The notes: generated by a model not told the origin, from the sequence alone. Shown: positions 12,401 through 25,023, counted from the first letter of the stretch. The stretch: 64,000 bases of DNA from Neospora caninum Liverpool (GCF_000208865.1 NC_018387.1:1524350-1588349), one strand, 5' to 3'. Program-made: numbers and translations.

Positions 12401-12903
12401 GAAAGAGTCCGCAAACGAACTGTTTCTGTCTCTGCAGAAGGAGCGGATATTCCTGGATCCGTTGCTCTCTTTCTCGCACGGGTTCCTTCACTCCCCGCAC
12501 TCACCTCTTTGGTGTTTCCCCTCTTGCGCAGTCTCGACTGCCCTCCCAGTCTTTCTCTCCAGTTCTCCTCGTTCCGTACACATCTTCCTCTTTGCCCAGC
12601 CTGTGCGATGGCTTACCCCGGCTAGAGTCGCTCGCGTTGTCGCCCGCCTGAGGCAAGTCGACATAGCAGACTGGAGAGAGAGTGGGGGAAAGGAGGAGGA
12701 AAGCGGTGACAGCGAGGAGCGAGACGAGGCAGCAGGGGAGGCCCTAAAAACGAGAGGGGAGAAATGGATATGAGATAACTCACCCGCTGGTCGAGTTGTT
12801 CACCAGGGTGGCTGTCCTCTTTCCGTCCCGGGCGAAACTCGGTGGCGTAATCGGCCAACCGATCTATCTCGAGGCAGCGGCAAGAGGAAAATGTGCTACC
12901 CAT
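9485..12903 (-). CDS. MORN-repeat protein with N-terminal dual-acylation signal
   Basis: Predicted 360 residues in seven exons (5' to 3'): 12784-12903, 12617-12647, 11860-11994, 11464-11547, 10883-11089, 10439-10540, 9485-9888. Frame is kept across all junctions. The start CCAAAGATGGG is in good context. Residues 1-10 ([10 protein letters not shown]) fit an N-myristoylation site (Gly2, Ser6) followed by palmitoylatable Cys8 and Cys10, as in dually acylated inner-membrane-complex proteins of this group. Residues about 52-258 form nine MORN repeats of about 23 residues (for example [20 protein letters not shown]). MORN arrays act as membrane-linked or dimeric scaffolds. A tail of about 100 residues has no motif and the exact end of the last exon is less certain. 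Exon 5 uses a GC donor. It is not obviously MORN1, which is built of repeats throughout. A membrane or pellicle scaffold role is inferred. Confidence 0.85.
10541..10882 (-). other. GC-AG intron in the MORN gene
   Basis: Exon 5 ends TACTCAG and the intron begins GCAAGT (donor at 10877-10882, minus strand). It ends CTCTCAG before exon 6 at 10540. Only this GC donor gives codons for YSGQW, the canonical start of a MORN repeat. The nearby GT inside GCAAGT would shift the frame. AG|GCAAGT is the strong consensus seen at GC-AG introns. Confidence 0.8.
11624..11660. repeat. AT/GA microsatellite in MORN intron
   Basis: An (AT)n run followed by ctctatatatagagagag. It lies inside the intron between the third and fourth exons (11548-11859). 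No coding role. Confidence 0.7.
12379..12398. repeat. perfect 20-bp palindrome in MORN intron
   Basis: The sequence ttgctggggatccccagcaa is identical to its own reverse complement. It lies in the second intron (11995-12616) of the MORN gene. A perfect 20-mer palindrome is unlikely by chance in a window of this size. It could be a dimeric protein binding site; function is unknown. Confidence 0.75.
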
Positions 12904-15900
12904 CTTTGGAGAGTCAGGGGAAGACCGACAGCGGAGAAGAAGCAGTGAGCACCGGAGCGGTGCCTTCGAACGCCCCGGCAAATCGGAAACAGGAGACAGG
13001 GGACGCGGCGACGGATAGGACCGGGTCGCACAAGAACGGGACGATGAACGAGGCAGCGACAAGAGGAGGAAGCGCGTGTAGAGACAGGATCGAATGGAGT
13101 CCTCCGTATTCCGTCCTTTGAGAAAGAAGCCCTTCCGTCTCTCTTTGAACCTCCGTGCATCGAGACACGGGCATGACACACACCGGGTGTTTCCCGGTCT
13201 CCCGAGACTGCGAGAACGGAGAGACAAGGCCAAAGGGAGAGAATGACTCTACAGAAGAACCGACGGGGAAGAAGCCACGCAGCGAAAAATCTGGGAGACG
13301 CAGTTCGATGAGAGTCCTCTCAAAAGGTAAAGCGTTCCAGCTTGCGCGGGTTCTGCGCTCGGGAAAAAAACGAAATACCACGGGCGCCAGTGGGGCCTCA
13401 GAACCCGGGCGAACCGCGGGACCGACACACAGAGAAGAGGCAACAAGACCGCGACGGCACACTTCCCCCTTCGCTCTGCGAGTGAGGTGGGAAAATCGGG
13501 AAACGTAAAGACAGGGAAGAACAAACCATCAGAAGAACAGTCAACCGTCACGAACGAAACAAGACCGGACTGGATCGTGGATCCAGCGGAACCGAAGGAT
13601 GCGGCAAAGCCAGGGAAGGAGCCGGGAGTCTTTTCAATTCTGTCTCCCTGACACCGGTCAGCGGGTTTCCTCTCTGTCCCTCATGGTCGGCTCGCTGGAC
13701 TGGTGAAACGAACGCAAAGATGGGTCTACTTGCGTCTGTTTCCCGTGTACTTGAAAAGATACCCTGCTCGAATTCTTCGCTGAACTGCTGCGGTGTACGT
13801 ACACTCAGAAGAACGCAGGAAAGAGCGCAGCGTGGACTGCTACATGTGGTTTCGAGAGGCGCTAGCAGGGAGAACCTAGCCGTCCCTGCGTCTAATGCTT
13901 TAGCGAAGAGGAACAGTTCGTAGAAACAGGAGAGACGGCTGGATGATAGCGGTGGACTGAAAGAGTCCCTCTCGAGTACGGCGATCGGTGCGTTCTAGTC
14001 GGACTCCACTGCTGCAGAAGGGGCGGGGGCTATTTGAGTACGCACCGGAAGGTTGCCTCGTCCTTGCGTGTTCTGCCTTGCACTTCAAGCTCCCAACAGA
14101 GAAAACGGGACCGAACGCGAGAAATAACGAGGCAAATCAATTTTATCCGCCGAAGCAGGACAACGTGGATATGCACACCTATGGAACATTAACCGGGACA
14201 ACTCAAACACAACGCGGCACACGCCATGCGTTTGTGCACCTTTCCTTTGTCGTGTCATCCGCTCTATTCTTTTCCCTTTTCTTTGTGCTTGGGCCCCCTG
14301 GGTTCCCGTTCTTTTTCTTATTTCCTTTCCTGTGACCCTTTTAACTCGGAGCAGCATGTCGACTGGAGGGTTTTCGATGGCGGCGAGAGCGCAGATAGCC
14401 GAGAACTGGCTAATTTTTTCGTTACGGGAAACTGAGGGGCGGACGGGCACAGAGAGTTATAAGCGAGTCCCACAGAGAAGCCACCGGAACTTCCGAGAAA
14501 AAAACGCAGCAAGACAACCTCTTCGTCCGGGACGTCCAACCCCTCAGCCTACCTGGACCTCGATCACACAGACAGAGGCTGACCTCAAGGTCGCATGGAA
14601 TTCAGTTCTCCCTTCGGTTGCCTGCTGAGTTTATCCCCGATCGGTCGGACGGCACACTTGTATAACGCTCAGATCTACTGATTCTCACAGAGAGATGGAC
14701 ACATATATAGGTACATTTACCTTTTTCAAAAGACGTGCATTGTACAAACCTAGAGACATATCTACGAAACTCGATTTCACCTCTAATCGCCAGCGAACAT
14801 TTGTTCCATCTGTTCAACACGACAATCCTCGTTGAGTGGAGTTCTGCACAGCCTTCCGTGCCGAACGGCACGGAACCAGACATGCGATGGACGCCCGCAG
14901 TGCGAGGGATCTCGGCGACAGATACTTTCGGCGGCGAAAGGAGAAGCAGCTTTCGTCTCAAGTAGCCTTTCAGAGAGCGATTGAGAAACAATGTGAAGAC
15001 CGAAGAACTGAAGCTGGAAATAAGCCCGGAACACGCAGAGAAAACGTAGAAACCGCTTCCCTCGAGAGCTCGGCAGCGAAGCGCAACACTGCCCTCGGCG
15101 CGCTCTCGCGGAAAAGTGGACGGCGCCTCGGGTGGGTGATGACTCCCTCTGGAATTTGTGGGAGCGGCGGCGCAAATCTGAGAAATTTTTGCTGCGCGTA
15201 TCACGGATGACAAAGCCGGGGAACCATCGCAGGGTAGAACGAACGCGGTCCAGGCCGCACAGGAGCCCAAAAAGGTGTCTACAGAAGGGAAAAAAACTGC
15301 GCCGGTGTGTTTTCATGGGAAAGAACCAAAAGGCCCGGGGAAAGAGGAGGCAATCGAGAAAAAGGGGGTTGGGAAGAGCTTGCTGATCCACACACGTCCT
15401 CATGGGGAGTGCCAGAAACCGAGAACGCTTGAGACAGAACGTAGACAACGCTCCACTTGAATTCGAGGCAGTTCTCTCGCTCGTTGAATGTTGCCAGCAG
15501 AAATGAGGTTGGCCTGGACATCTAGGGTCGTGGTTCCCGGTGTTCTTTGTGCAGAGAAACACGCCCGACACACTCACATCTCCAAGCCTGCACCTACACC
15601 TCTGAATCCCGTGGTGATCCGCACGCACCGACGCAGTCTTCATAACAATACATTCGCCACTGTACATACAAGCGTAGTAGATTCATGGAGCCTGGCTTCT
15701 GTATTTCCATTTGTAAGCAGGCGTGAGGAAAGTCCGTCAACACATGGTACACTTCACACCGTGGCCTACCAACTTACGGAACACCCCAATCTGATTACGG
15801 CTACTGCGGCGGAAAATGCGAATAGCAACCGGAACGATTGGAGAGTAAATGAGAATGCCACGAAACTGCACGCTCGGCTCCACACGGAAATGTGTGTAGG

Positions 15901-17854
15901 AGGGAAATCTGTGTAAACTGTATGTCGCCGCCTGCTGTCTTCTAAAGACATGCACGGGGATTGCTATAGCGTCTGCTCTGTGTTGGCGTTGCTCCACGTG
16001 GAACAGATGTTTTATCCTGCCTCTGGTTCGACTTCGGGAAACAGAAAGCTCTCAATGCCTCAGCCCTCGCTTCCTTTGTATCTTACGTCTTGCCTCCCTC
16101 AGCGCCTATCTCGTAAGAAACCTAAACAAAAATCACTCGTTTTTGCTCACATTACGCGTTTTCCCAGCAGTTATTCAGTGGGTGCCGCGACCACCGGCTA
16201 CCTGCAATTACTTTCTGGCCACTTTCCTTCTTGCAGGTTTCTGTCTAGCCTCGGTGCTAGAAACTGATCTTGATTTGTTTCCCCTTGAGCGACCGAACTG
16301 CGTGTCAAACATCTCGGCGGGTGTCATGGCCTTCGGTTCCTTCCAGGACAGCGAAAAGCACTGCCCTACTTTGTGTCTCCTGTGCTTCCCCGTGTTTCTC
16401 CTGACAAAGATGTGGAGCAATGCCTAGTCGTGCTGGGAGTGATGAGACTCTAAAGTTTGTTTCGAAGATCTCACTCCCTTGGTTCTTCAACAGACTCTGC
16501 GGTTCCTCCCCGTAGATCGTGAGTACCGCTGTCTCCAATTTTTTCCGTTTCCACATATTTTGTCAAAGCCCTCTTTGAAAACAGCTACAATACCCGCCAC
16601 TGCACGCCTAGTGGGCATTTTCTGCATGCTCAGCAGTGTACGGAACGGACCTGTATGAGGGTGAGAGTGGACAAGACGGCTACTTCGCAAATACGACGCT
16701 TCCACGGAAACTTGACATGCAACAGAAACCGAGCCTCTATGGCCAGTGCCGTTTTCTTCGCGGCCGTACAAACCCAAGAATTCTCTCTCTTGTACGAAGC
16801 CACACATGGCCACGGAATCCACTGCGTCTCTAGCTGGATTGCACGAACAGAGGGCGATGGAACACACGCACATCTCTGACAAAAAGATCCGTTCTCGAGG
16901 CTCCTCGCCAAGCACTTGGAAAACACACACTTTTCCCTGCTGCTTCTTTGTCTCGTTTTTCTACTCTCTACGATCGTCGCTCCCGCATTTCTCGTTTTAC
17001 CTGTTCTTCATTTTCGTGATACTCTCTTGCCTTTTTTCTTCACACTCTCTGTTCTCGTGCCCTCCTCCTGCCTCGTCCGTTCGATTATCGCTTCTTTGCT
17101 GTTTTCGATTTTTTGCGAGCAGCCGAACCTCTTGTAATGAGCGAAGGACCGGGAAACACCTCGTTTCAACCGGAACGAGAACTATCCAGTGCTGTGTACA
17201 CGCCTTGAGATATCTGCCGCGGAAGTCGAACCTGGAAAAACCAAATCTATACGTTCTTTCCTAGATGTTCGGCCCTTTCTTGCTCTACCGTTGCTCTAAA
17301 ACGGGAGTTTGTGAAGCAACCGTTCCCAGAAGGCGGGAGCGTTAACATTCTCGCTCGAATGTACCGGAAACACGGAACCCAATTAGCGGAAACATGCGGG
17401 GCGAGTACCCAAACGTCCACATAAACAGGTGAAAACAACGTCGGATGCAGAAGGCAAGACTCCGAGCCAGCGGCCGTCTCCCCTCCACAAGCGCTGCGCG
17501 CCACCGCCACACCACGCCCTTGACAAGTTTTCCGTTTTCCACCTACACCTTAGCAGGCACCAAACGAAACATAAAAAAAAACCGACGGAAACGGGACAAA
17601 AACACGCTGTGAAACACAATACACCGCGGACACGTCGTGCGTGCCTCCCATCCCACTAAACGACATTCTCTCTCCTTGCGTTTCCCTCGTTTCTCCCCGT
17701 CTGCTGCTTCCTAGTGCTATTCTTCTCTCTTCGTCTCCGCCTCGTCCTTGACCACAAGGCCCCGTCCGCACATCCCCCCTTTCACGCGATCTCTCCTCCA
17801 TTCGCGCTTGCTCTCGTTCCCTCGCTGCGCTTCTCTGTTATCGCCGTCGAGCTT
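12904..17854. other. region without a supported gene, between MORN and Tim21-like genes
   Basis: Both flanking genes are on the minus strand, so 12904 to about 13600 (pyrimidine-rich on the minus strand) is the likely promoter and 5' UTR of the MORN gene, and the part just below 17855 is 3' UTR of the Tim21-like gene. Between about 13700 and 17000 there are open frames up to 294 codons, none with recognisable motifs or a matching splice structure. A TGCATGC lies at 16623-16629. A pyrimidine-rich stretch at 16930-17130 on the plus strand resembles coccidian 5' UTR sequence, but no gene follows it. Confidence 0.45.
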
Positions 17855-18662
17855 TTAGGTTCGGTTGCTCTCGTGTTCGCCATCGCGAAGGACGTGCACC
17901 TTTTCAGAGGGATCCTTCTGGGAATACTTTTTCTCGAAATTCCGACTGGTAAGCGGTGGGATTTTCGCCTTCTCTGCTCCTCGGCCCATAATGCCATCTG
18001 TGGTCTCTTCGCCTACCACTGGCGGCTTGGGAGGATCGGGTCCTCGCGTTGCTCCGACGCGTTGTTTCGTCGCGTCTTGCTTCTGTCCAAGCTCCTTCGC
18101 CGCTGCTTCTTGCTTCTTTTTGTCTTCTTGCTTCTTTGCGTCTTCCTGCTTCTTGGTCTCCTCTTGCCTCTTTTTCGCTTCTTGCCTCGCAGACTCTGTC
18201 TGTGCACCTCCTGCCTGTCGCTGTAGGTTCGTCGCGGCGCCGCCTTCTTGAGACTTCGGCTGTTCGCGTCGACTCCCGTGGAAACCTAGGAATCCTGACG
18301 ACTGCTTGCCGTTGCTCGGCGCCTCCTCGACATCTTCCCACGGACGGTCGCTCTTTGACTTCATCAGAGCTGCATAATCAATCGCCGTTCCTGCGTCCAC
18401 ACAGTCAACACCCGGGACAGAGACTGGATGACGTGCCACGGCTGAGAGGCTACAAGAGGAGCAGTGCTCCGCCGGGCGCGTGCCGCCATTTCAAAGCCAT
18501 TGTCAGAAGACTCTGTCATGGACACGCTCAGAGGCCACGCACCCTTGGGAGACGCAGCCAAGTTAGCGCTGCTCTCGCCAGTTGACACAACGTGCTGACG
18601 AAAAAGACTGTGAAGCGTCAACAGACGTTATTCCCAAGAAACACCCCACCCTACAACTTAAC

Positions 18663-18698
<36 letters not shown>

Positions 18699-21625
18699 GT
18701 ATACGTTTCCTGTTGCAGAGAGATAGACCAGTGTATATGCGTGAAAAAGACCCCGCGACGTCCATCGCTGTATATACATCTGTAAAGGCGCATAGAGAGA
18801 CGGAGCAAAAATGTCGTTTGAGCGTCGTGAACAAAGAATTGAAGGCACGCACCTGAGGCAAACTGCTCTGCTTGCTTCTTGCGGTCAGGCTGGGGAGGAT
18901 AGAGAGCGATTGCGGAGCTCATGACTTCCTCCATCTGTTCTTTCTCTGGAAACAAAGGACAACGAAATCGAGTTGGAACGCTTTCATGTCCCTGCGACAA
19001 AAAAGCGTCTCGCTTCAAGCAGCGGAAGGACACCACGGGCGACTGTATGTCTGTGGCTCCAAAAACAACACTTCTTCATCCGTGCTGCTCAGTTACGTTT
19101 TAACGGCACCGCGAGAGTCTTGAATGAATGCGGGCCGACGAACGTCATTCAGCCCCAACGAAGATAGGAACAAGGTCTCGCCTTCTCAAGGGTAGCGTCT
19201 CTAGACAAAAAGCTCGAGAGCCTATAGGGATTCGTTGGCAATGCCGCCCCACGGTAGCCCCCTTCCTTTTTTTCTCTGCCACTTTGAACGGGAGAGAGGT
19301 AGAGCTGAAAGGCGCCTCGTTTCCAGTCTTGTGGACTCGAAGGAGACGGTGAAGACACGCGCCCCGCAATATCCATGCGGCTGTCTATGGGCCATAAGAC
19401 GCAACCAAGACGACCCAAAGCGGCGGGGATGCACGACTTCTGTGCAGAGCTTGCTCTCTCGCCTTCGCCAAGTCGGATTAGACCGCGAGGGCGAGGCAGA
19501 GATGAGCGGCAGAAAAAGACAGACAGCGAAAGAATATCCTACCTGTTTTCCCCGACTGAGGAGAGCTCCGCTTGTCATCGATGCGCATGAAGTTAAGAAC
19601 CATGATCTTCCACGGGGCCGTCGCCGATTCGCGAGAGAGGTCACACACCACGATGCCCTTCTGTCCTTCGCCGCCTAAAATGCAAGACAGGAGTACGCAC
19701 AAATAATTATATCCATATGCCCGTGAGCGCATAAAAACTTGCATGTCTGTCTAAATTGTTCTCTCCCCAGATGAACGACGTGCCCGAGAAAAAACACCCA
19801 CCCTTTTTAGGTAGAGACGACTAGAATGGCGAACGTGATCTGATTCTCTCTTAATTCTCCGCAAGTCTTCTTTCACGCTCTCTCCCACATTTGGGGGCGG
19901 TTGGGCCACGCGCAGACCCACACGAGGCGAGGAACCAGAGAAAGTTGCCACGGAAGAAACGGAAAAAGGATCTCTTTGCAGACGTTTACATGCGTATACT
20001 ATAGAGATCGCGTTGCCTCGTTCCTTGGCCTACCTCAGAGAGTAAATATATATCGATATCAATGCAGACGTATACAAACGAAAGCGTGAAATGCGTAACT
20101 GAAACTGGTTCTTCCGCGTACCTTTGAGTCTCAACTTCACACGTGCGCTGTCGTCGCGTTCGTAGCCGCCCCACCAACACTCTCGCTGGAAGTTTGGGCC
20201 CATGACCTCAGTGACGCGAGGGTCGTCTCTATGAACAGAAAAGGAGACAGAAGGCGGCACCGAGATTGCAATCAGGCAGAGAAAAAACTCGCTGTTTGTC
20301 TTGAACAGAGATACATTCCACAGAAACAAACGCGGCTTTCTGTTTTTATGTCTGAGGACAAGCTACTGCACAGGGCACACTCAACCAGCAACCCTACTGA
20401 TAGGGCTCCTCAACGCCTCGATAAACGGACAACGAGAGGTCCCTAACGTTCACCGTGAAGTTTGAAGTCCAAACTGCCTCTGCCTTTCCGGTGCGTTTCT
20501 CCCTCTGAATCGACCGTTCTCCTCTTTGCCTTGGCTCTCGCTCTCGAACGGTCTTCTCCCATCTCTCTCCCAGATTTTCTCCTTCCATACATGATCATCA
20601 TCTCACACAAGGAAACACTCTCCTTTGTGCCCCGAGAATTGGTATTTTCTTCCCCTCTCTCTCTCCTTCCTCTCGCTGTACCGGTCTCTTCCCCTCTCTG
20701 TCCTTCATGCCGATGTCCGTTGCGCTTACTTGACGAAGTCCCAGGTTACATTGACAGGCTGGCTTTGCTGGGTGAAGAGGCACGCGCCGCCTCCGAGACC
20801 CCAGAGAATAAGGCCGGCGCCTGTCGCAAACAGGCCTATACTGGCGCAAGTGTTGAAAAGGCTGGATTTGCTGTTTGGTTCTGCGTCTCGATTTGCACTC
20901 ATATCATGAGCTTCCGCAGCCTCCGCCTTATGCATTGTCCCCGAACGCTGGTTGGGGGCTGCGCCGCGGGCCGGCATCGGGTACAGAATCGATGCGTTAC
21001 TATGTGCGGCGTCTTCCTCAGGTGTCTGTGCCACAAAGGGCATCGCGGGATTGCCGGACGCTCCCCCTTCTGTCTTATGTATGTCGCTGGTATCGTGTGT
21101 TGTTGTTGTTGCTTTCTCCGGGGGGACGTCGGCCCTGTCAGACGAACTGGCCACGCTCGCGCCTCCTGCGGACCCCGCAGAAGCCTGGCGCCCCGCTTTG
21201 CTCTCAGAAGCAGACTGGCTCCCCGCTTTGCTCCCAGAACCAGAGAAGGATGTTGTAGAGGAAGGCGACGGCGAGTCTTTTGCGGGAGTCGACGAGGTGG
21301 AAGCAGCCTGGGAGGACGAAGAGCCGACGCGGCGACGCTGGGCCAGCAAGTGCTGCAGGCGCTCGACTTGTTCAGCACGGCGGGCTGAGGCCTGAGTGCC
21401 CGCCGATATTGCCACCGCATCGCCGAAGAAGAGCGAAGCTGCACTTGGCGGCCTGACTGCAGCCACGGGACCCTCCCGTTGAAACGCAGAAAACACCGGA
21501 AAACCCTTGACGCAACTCGTTACTGTTGGAGCCTGAGCCGTCGCGCCGTCCAGCTTCGCAGCGCGAAGCACAGCGGCTGCGGCAGAAGAGGACAAAAGCC
21601 CCCCTGAAGGCGGGACCGGAGGCAT
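17855..21625 (-). CDS. Tim21/Coa1-type mitochondrial inner-membrane protein
   Basis: Predicted 604 residues in five exons (5' to 3'): 20730-21625, 20122-20228, 19543-19674, 18853-18945, 17855-18441. The start TCAAAATGCC is in strong context. Residues 1-50 are rich in Ala/Ser with scattered Arg/Lys, consistent with a mitochondrial presequence. Residues 100-250 are Ser/Ala/Thr-rich filler. A single membrane segment lies at about 260-284 (GLFATGAGLILWGLGGGACL). It is followed at about 290-375 by a fold matching the Tim21/Coa1 pattern: DDPRVTEVMGP, then ARVKLRLKGGEGQKGIVV, then WKIMVLNF. Family members assist preprotein import at TIM23 or cytochrome oxidase assembly. The C-terminal 225 residues are an unusual extension with a KKQE-rich segment at about 495-530, probably helical. 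I cannot tell Tim21 from Coa1. The homology call rests on pattern, not alignment. Confidence 0.72.
18663..18698. repeat. (AT)n microsatellite in Tim21-like intron
   Basis: Two AT runs separated by gt, inside the last intron (18442-18852). Confidence 0.85.
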
Positions 21626-24600
21626 TTTGAGCAACCGAAGTGATGGATCGGACGAAAAATGACCCGGAAAGAAAAAGAAATGAGTGAAAATAACGGTGGG
21701 GGGAAGGGTAAGAAGCGCAAAGGTTTTCTCGACACGACAGGCACAGCGGCGCGAAAAGGTCACACGTGATCTTGCACACGCGCCCGGGTGTCGATACACC
21801 AGAATGGCAGCGTGAATGGCTCTGGTGCCTTTGGGCCAACCAAAATCGCACACGCGCCGGGTGTCGATACACCAGAATGGCAGCGTGAATGGCTCTGGTG
21901 CCTTTGGGCCAACCAAAATCGATCGTTCTACGCCGTTCTGCAAAAACCCCACAGAAACCTGCAGCTTGCGACTCGTCACTGGCGTGCCTTTTTCGCGACG
22001 GCCTCGGGCTTGGCACACCTCCGTTCCTCACTCGTATTTCCGCGCATCTAAATGGGATGCACACGCAGTCCAAATCACCAGACGCGCTGCGTGTGTGCGA
22101 ACTTTCTTCCGGCGCAGTGTTCTGAGACCAGTGAGCGATACCGCTTGGCGCTACGTTTTGCGCGTGGAAGAACAAGCAGGCACTCTGTCAACGTGGGAGG
22201 CTACTGGGAGGACGTGGCGCGAGAAATGCACCGCACACCAACGAAACTTTCCAGAAAAAACCAAAACCCGTAAACACAAGGATCGATTCACCCAAGCCCC
22301 ATAGCAGGCCTCTCTCAGCCTAGTCAAGAGACCTGAGATCGGTTAGCAGGCAAACGCCCTGTGGCGACTCTCTGAGCAGTCTGCCCGCAAAACGTAACCC
22401 TCTGTTCCGCCAAAAAAAACCACGCAGGGGAGCGAATCGAGAGTCAAAAACGTTAGCTTTGCTTGCACAGAAAGTGAATTCCTGATTCCACCGAGATATC
22501 CCCGCTCTCACCAAGAGCGTTTGTTAGTTCCACTCCAGCCAAAGTCAGGGAAGCATATCGTTAATTGGCACTGCCAAAAAGTGGAACTTTTTCTTCTGAA
22601 TGGATACAGCTCCGAGGAATGCTCGAGGTGCCGTAAAAGCCAGGCGTTCTCTGGCGCTGCGTGTGTGCTCTTAGCGCCATCAGCTGTAAGATGGCGCTAC
22701 GCCAATGAAGCTGTCCTGGGCGCCGTCCGTGCGTGAGAGTGAGGGGGTTGAGCAATCGAGCGAAATTTGCTCGGCTGGCATTCTGCAAGGTCGGGTGATG
22801 CTAGCTGCGTCGCGTTCTTTTGGGCTGCCACGCGGCACGGTGATTCCGTGGGTGGGTTTATAACAGAGAACCGCCGTTTCGTCGTTTTGCGGGCGGGAAC
22901 GAAGAAAACAGTCTTCTAAAAGCCCGCTTTCACTCAGGCGAAGTGGGGCACCTTTGCTGCTTGCGGATGAGCTGCTCGGCAGCCTCCTTAAGAGAACGAG
23001 AGGGCACGCTCTTGCGGTCGTTTTCATCGACAGTTACACTCTAGCTCCAACCAGGTGGGTCTCTATCGTTCGGATGGCTACGGACAGAATGACACTGGTA
23101 GAGCAGCTGAAATCCTACGATGTTCCCCAATAAAGCAGTTATCTTCGTTTATCGCTGCGGGGGATCAGAAGTTTGCGTGTGGAGCTGAAGTCTGTAACTA
23201 CATACAAACCGTCCAGAAGTGCAAACAGTGAAGCGGCGCCGTGGGGAGGGGGAATCTTCGCCAGGGCGGGCAGTTGTTTGACGGACCAAACGGAAGTTGT
23301 TTCCTGTGAAGTCCCGCAAAAACTGAGAACATCTCTGATTGCACTGCCCGCACCTTTGCCAGCTGCCTCAGTCGAGGCACACCCCGTTTCTCTCTACTGC
23401 AGCAATTTGCACAATGGGCTTGGGTGACGGAGTGCATCTGCCACCGGAGTGCATAAACGAATTCTCGAATTGATCCGGAAAGACGCGTATTTGAGAGTTA
23501 TCATTCAACGGTTTGGGTGATACACCGCACCCTGTGTCTTCTCACCTGCGGCTCTCCCGCTGCCGGCAGTGTATAGAGAGTTTCAGCCGAGGCCCGCTGA
23601 CCGCCAAAAGAATTCCACCGAGGGCAAGTCAGCCAAGATTTGCTAGTCCGTTTATTTTTCCGTTGTGAGGAGCAGACCGCGTTTTAGCTCCCTTCATTGT
23701 TCAGAAACGGTTGACGTGTTTCAGGTGCTCTCTACAGCTACCCGTACACCGCGTTCACACCCATCGATTCAGATATCGCTACTTTTAGAGAATCGCGAAG
23801 GCTACGCGTGTGCCTTTGCCCACTGGATTTTTCAGTTTTTCTCGTTTGAGGCATAGTGCTTCGCCCCCAGGTAATCCATGTTTGTGAGTACGTATGCTTT
23901 CCAGCTCTTGTGCGTCCGATGCAGCCTAGTCAGCGTAGTCTAGGAGTCCGAGACCACAAGAAACCGAAACGGTTCTGACAGGGCAGAGGAGGGCGGCAAG
24001 AAAGCGATTTCGCCATTTGAAGAGAGACAGGAAAGTGAAGAGAACAGAGAGAATCAAGCAGACCTGCGTCACACTTTCTGGATCCTCCCATGTGTCAACA
24101 CACTGTCTCTCACTGACGCATACTGCCACTATATGCCGCCAGCTACCGGGGTCCGCGCAGATCCAGATGGGCAGAGGCCTAGGAAACTTGATGCAGAGAA
24201 CTATGGGCAAGTAAAGAGAGATATCTACAGATGAGAGAGAAAGAGGCAGGCAGACAGCTACGCCGAGAGACAGGAGCGGCGAGCCTGGAAACTGAACCGG
24301 CCTCTTTCGCTGGTGGCCCATCTCGCCGCGAGAGAGAGTGAGACGAGCACAGGCCGCGAATTTCTCAAAACGCATGCAATGAACGCACTCTGCATGTGAA
24401 GACAAAGTGAAGGTCCGGCTTCGTTTTTCATCAGGTTCTTTGTGGCGTCGTCCACGCTTCTCTGCGAGATTCTCCCTTCTTTTTCCAGTTTTCTGTCTAT
24501 GTTTCGGCTCACCCCTTTCTCCCGCTGTCACGGCCTTCCTCGGCCCGTGGTATCTCTATTTTCGCACACGCCGTCGCATCTGGCCGCGTTTCGCCTGTTC

Positions 24601-25023
24601 TTCTTCCGTTCCTTCTTTTTCTGTTTCTTCGTCTCTTACAGCCGCAAGCGTTCCCGTGTATATGTGGACTGGCGTGCGGTTTTGCGACGCCTTTTCACGC
24701 AGCCGTCGTCCTCCTGTTCTTCCTCTAATATCCATCGCATGGCACACACCGAAGCCCTCTGATTTTCCTCGCCCCCGTTCCGTTTCACTTTACAAGAGCG
24801 ATCTTGCGCGTCCACGCGGCTCCGCACTGGGAGAATGGGGCCTCCGAACAGAGGACGCTTATGCAAATAAACACTGAGGTGTACATGCACACGGGTCTAC
24901 ACCAACCGCGGACGAGAGCCTCGGCACGGGGAGGCCGTAGACCTCAGATACTCGAGCAGGAACTTGTGCCCGGCAGCCTGTTGTCTTTTTCTTCTCCTCC
25001 ACTTTTCCTCGACGCGGAAGAAA
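21626..25023. other. divergent intergenic region, Tim21-like / bL17m
   Basis: About 3.4 kb between the start codons of two divergent genes whose products are both predicted to be mitochondrial. It contains the tandem duplication at 21774-21920, then mixed-composition DNA. From about 24440 to 25020 the plus strand is pyrimidine-rich, fitting the bL17m 5' UTR. No other gene is supported. Confidence 0.5.
21774..21920. repeat. 73/74-bp tandem duplication upstream of the Tim21-like gene
   Basis: Unit 1 at 21774-21847 and unit 2 at 21848-21920 are almost identical, both running from gcacacgcgcc through ccaaaatc. Unit 1 has one extra c. The pair starts about 150 bp upstream of the ATG at 21625, in the expected promoter or 5' UTR. 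Near-identity suggests a recent duplication. Each unit holds a gggtgtcgatacacc hairpin core. Confidence 0.92.

Noticed and set aside
14602..15667. Minus-strand open frames of 222 and 294 codons
   Set aside because: Cys/Phe/Arg/Ser-rich composition without any recognisable pattern. Two frames overlap, and no splice partners were evident.
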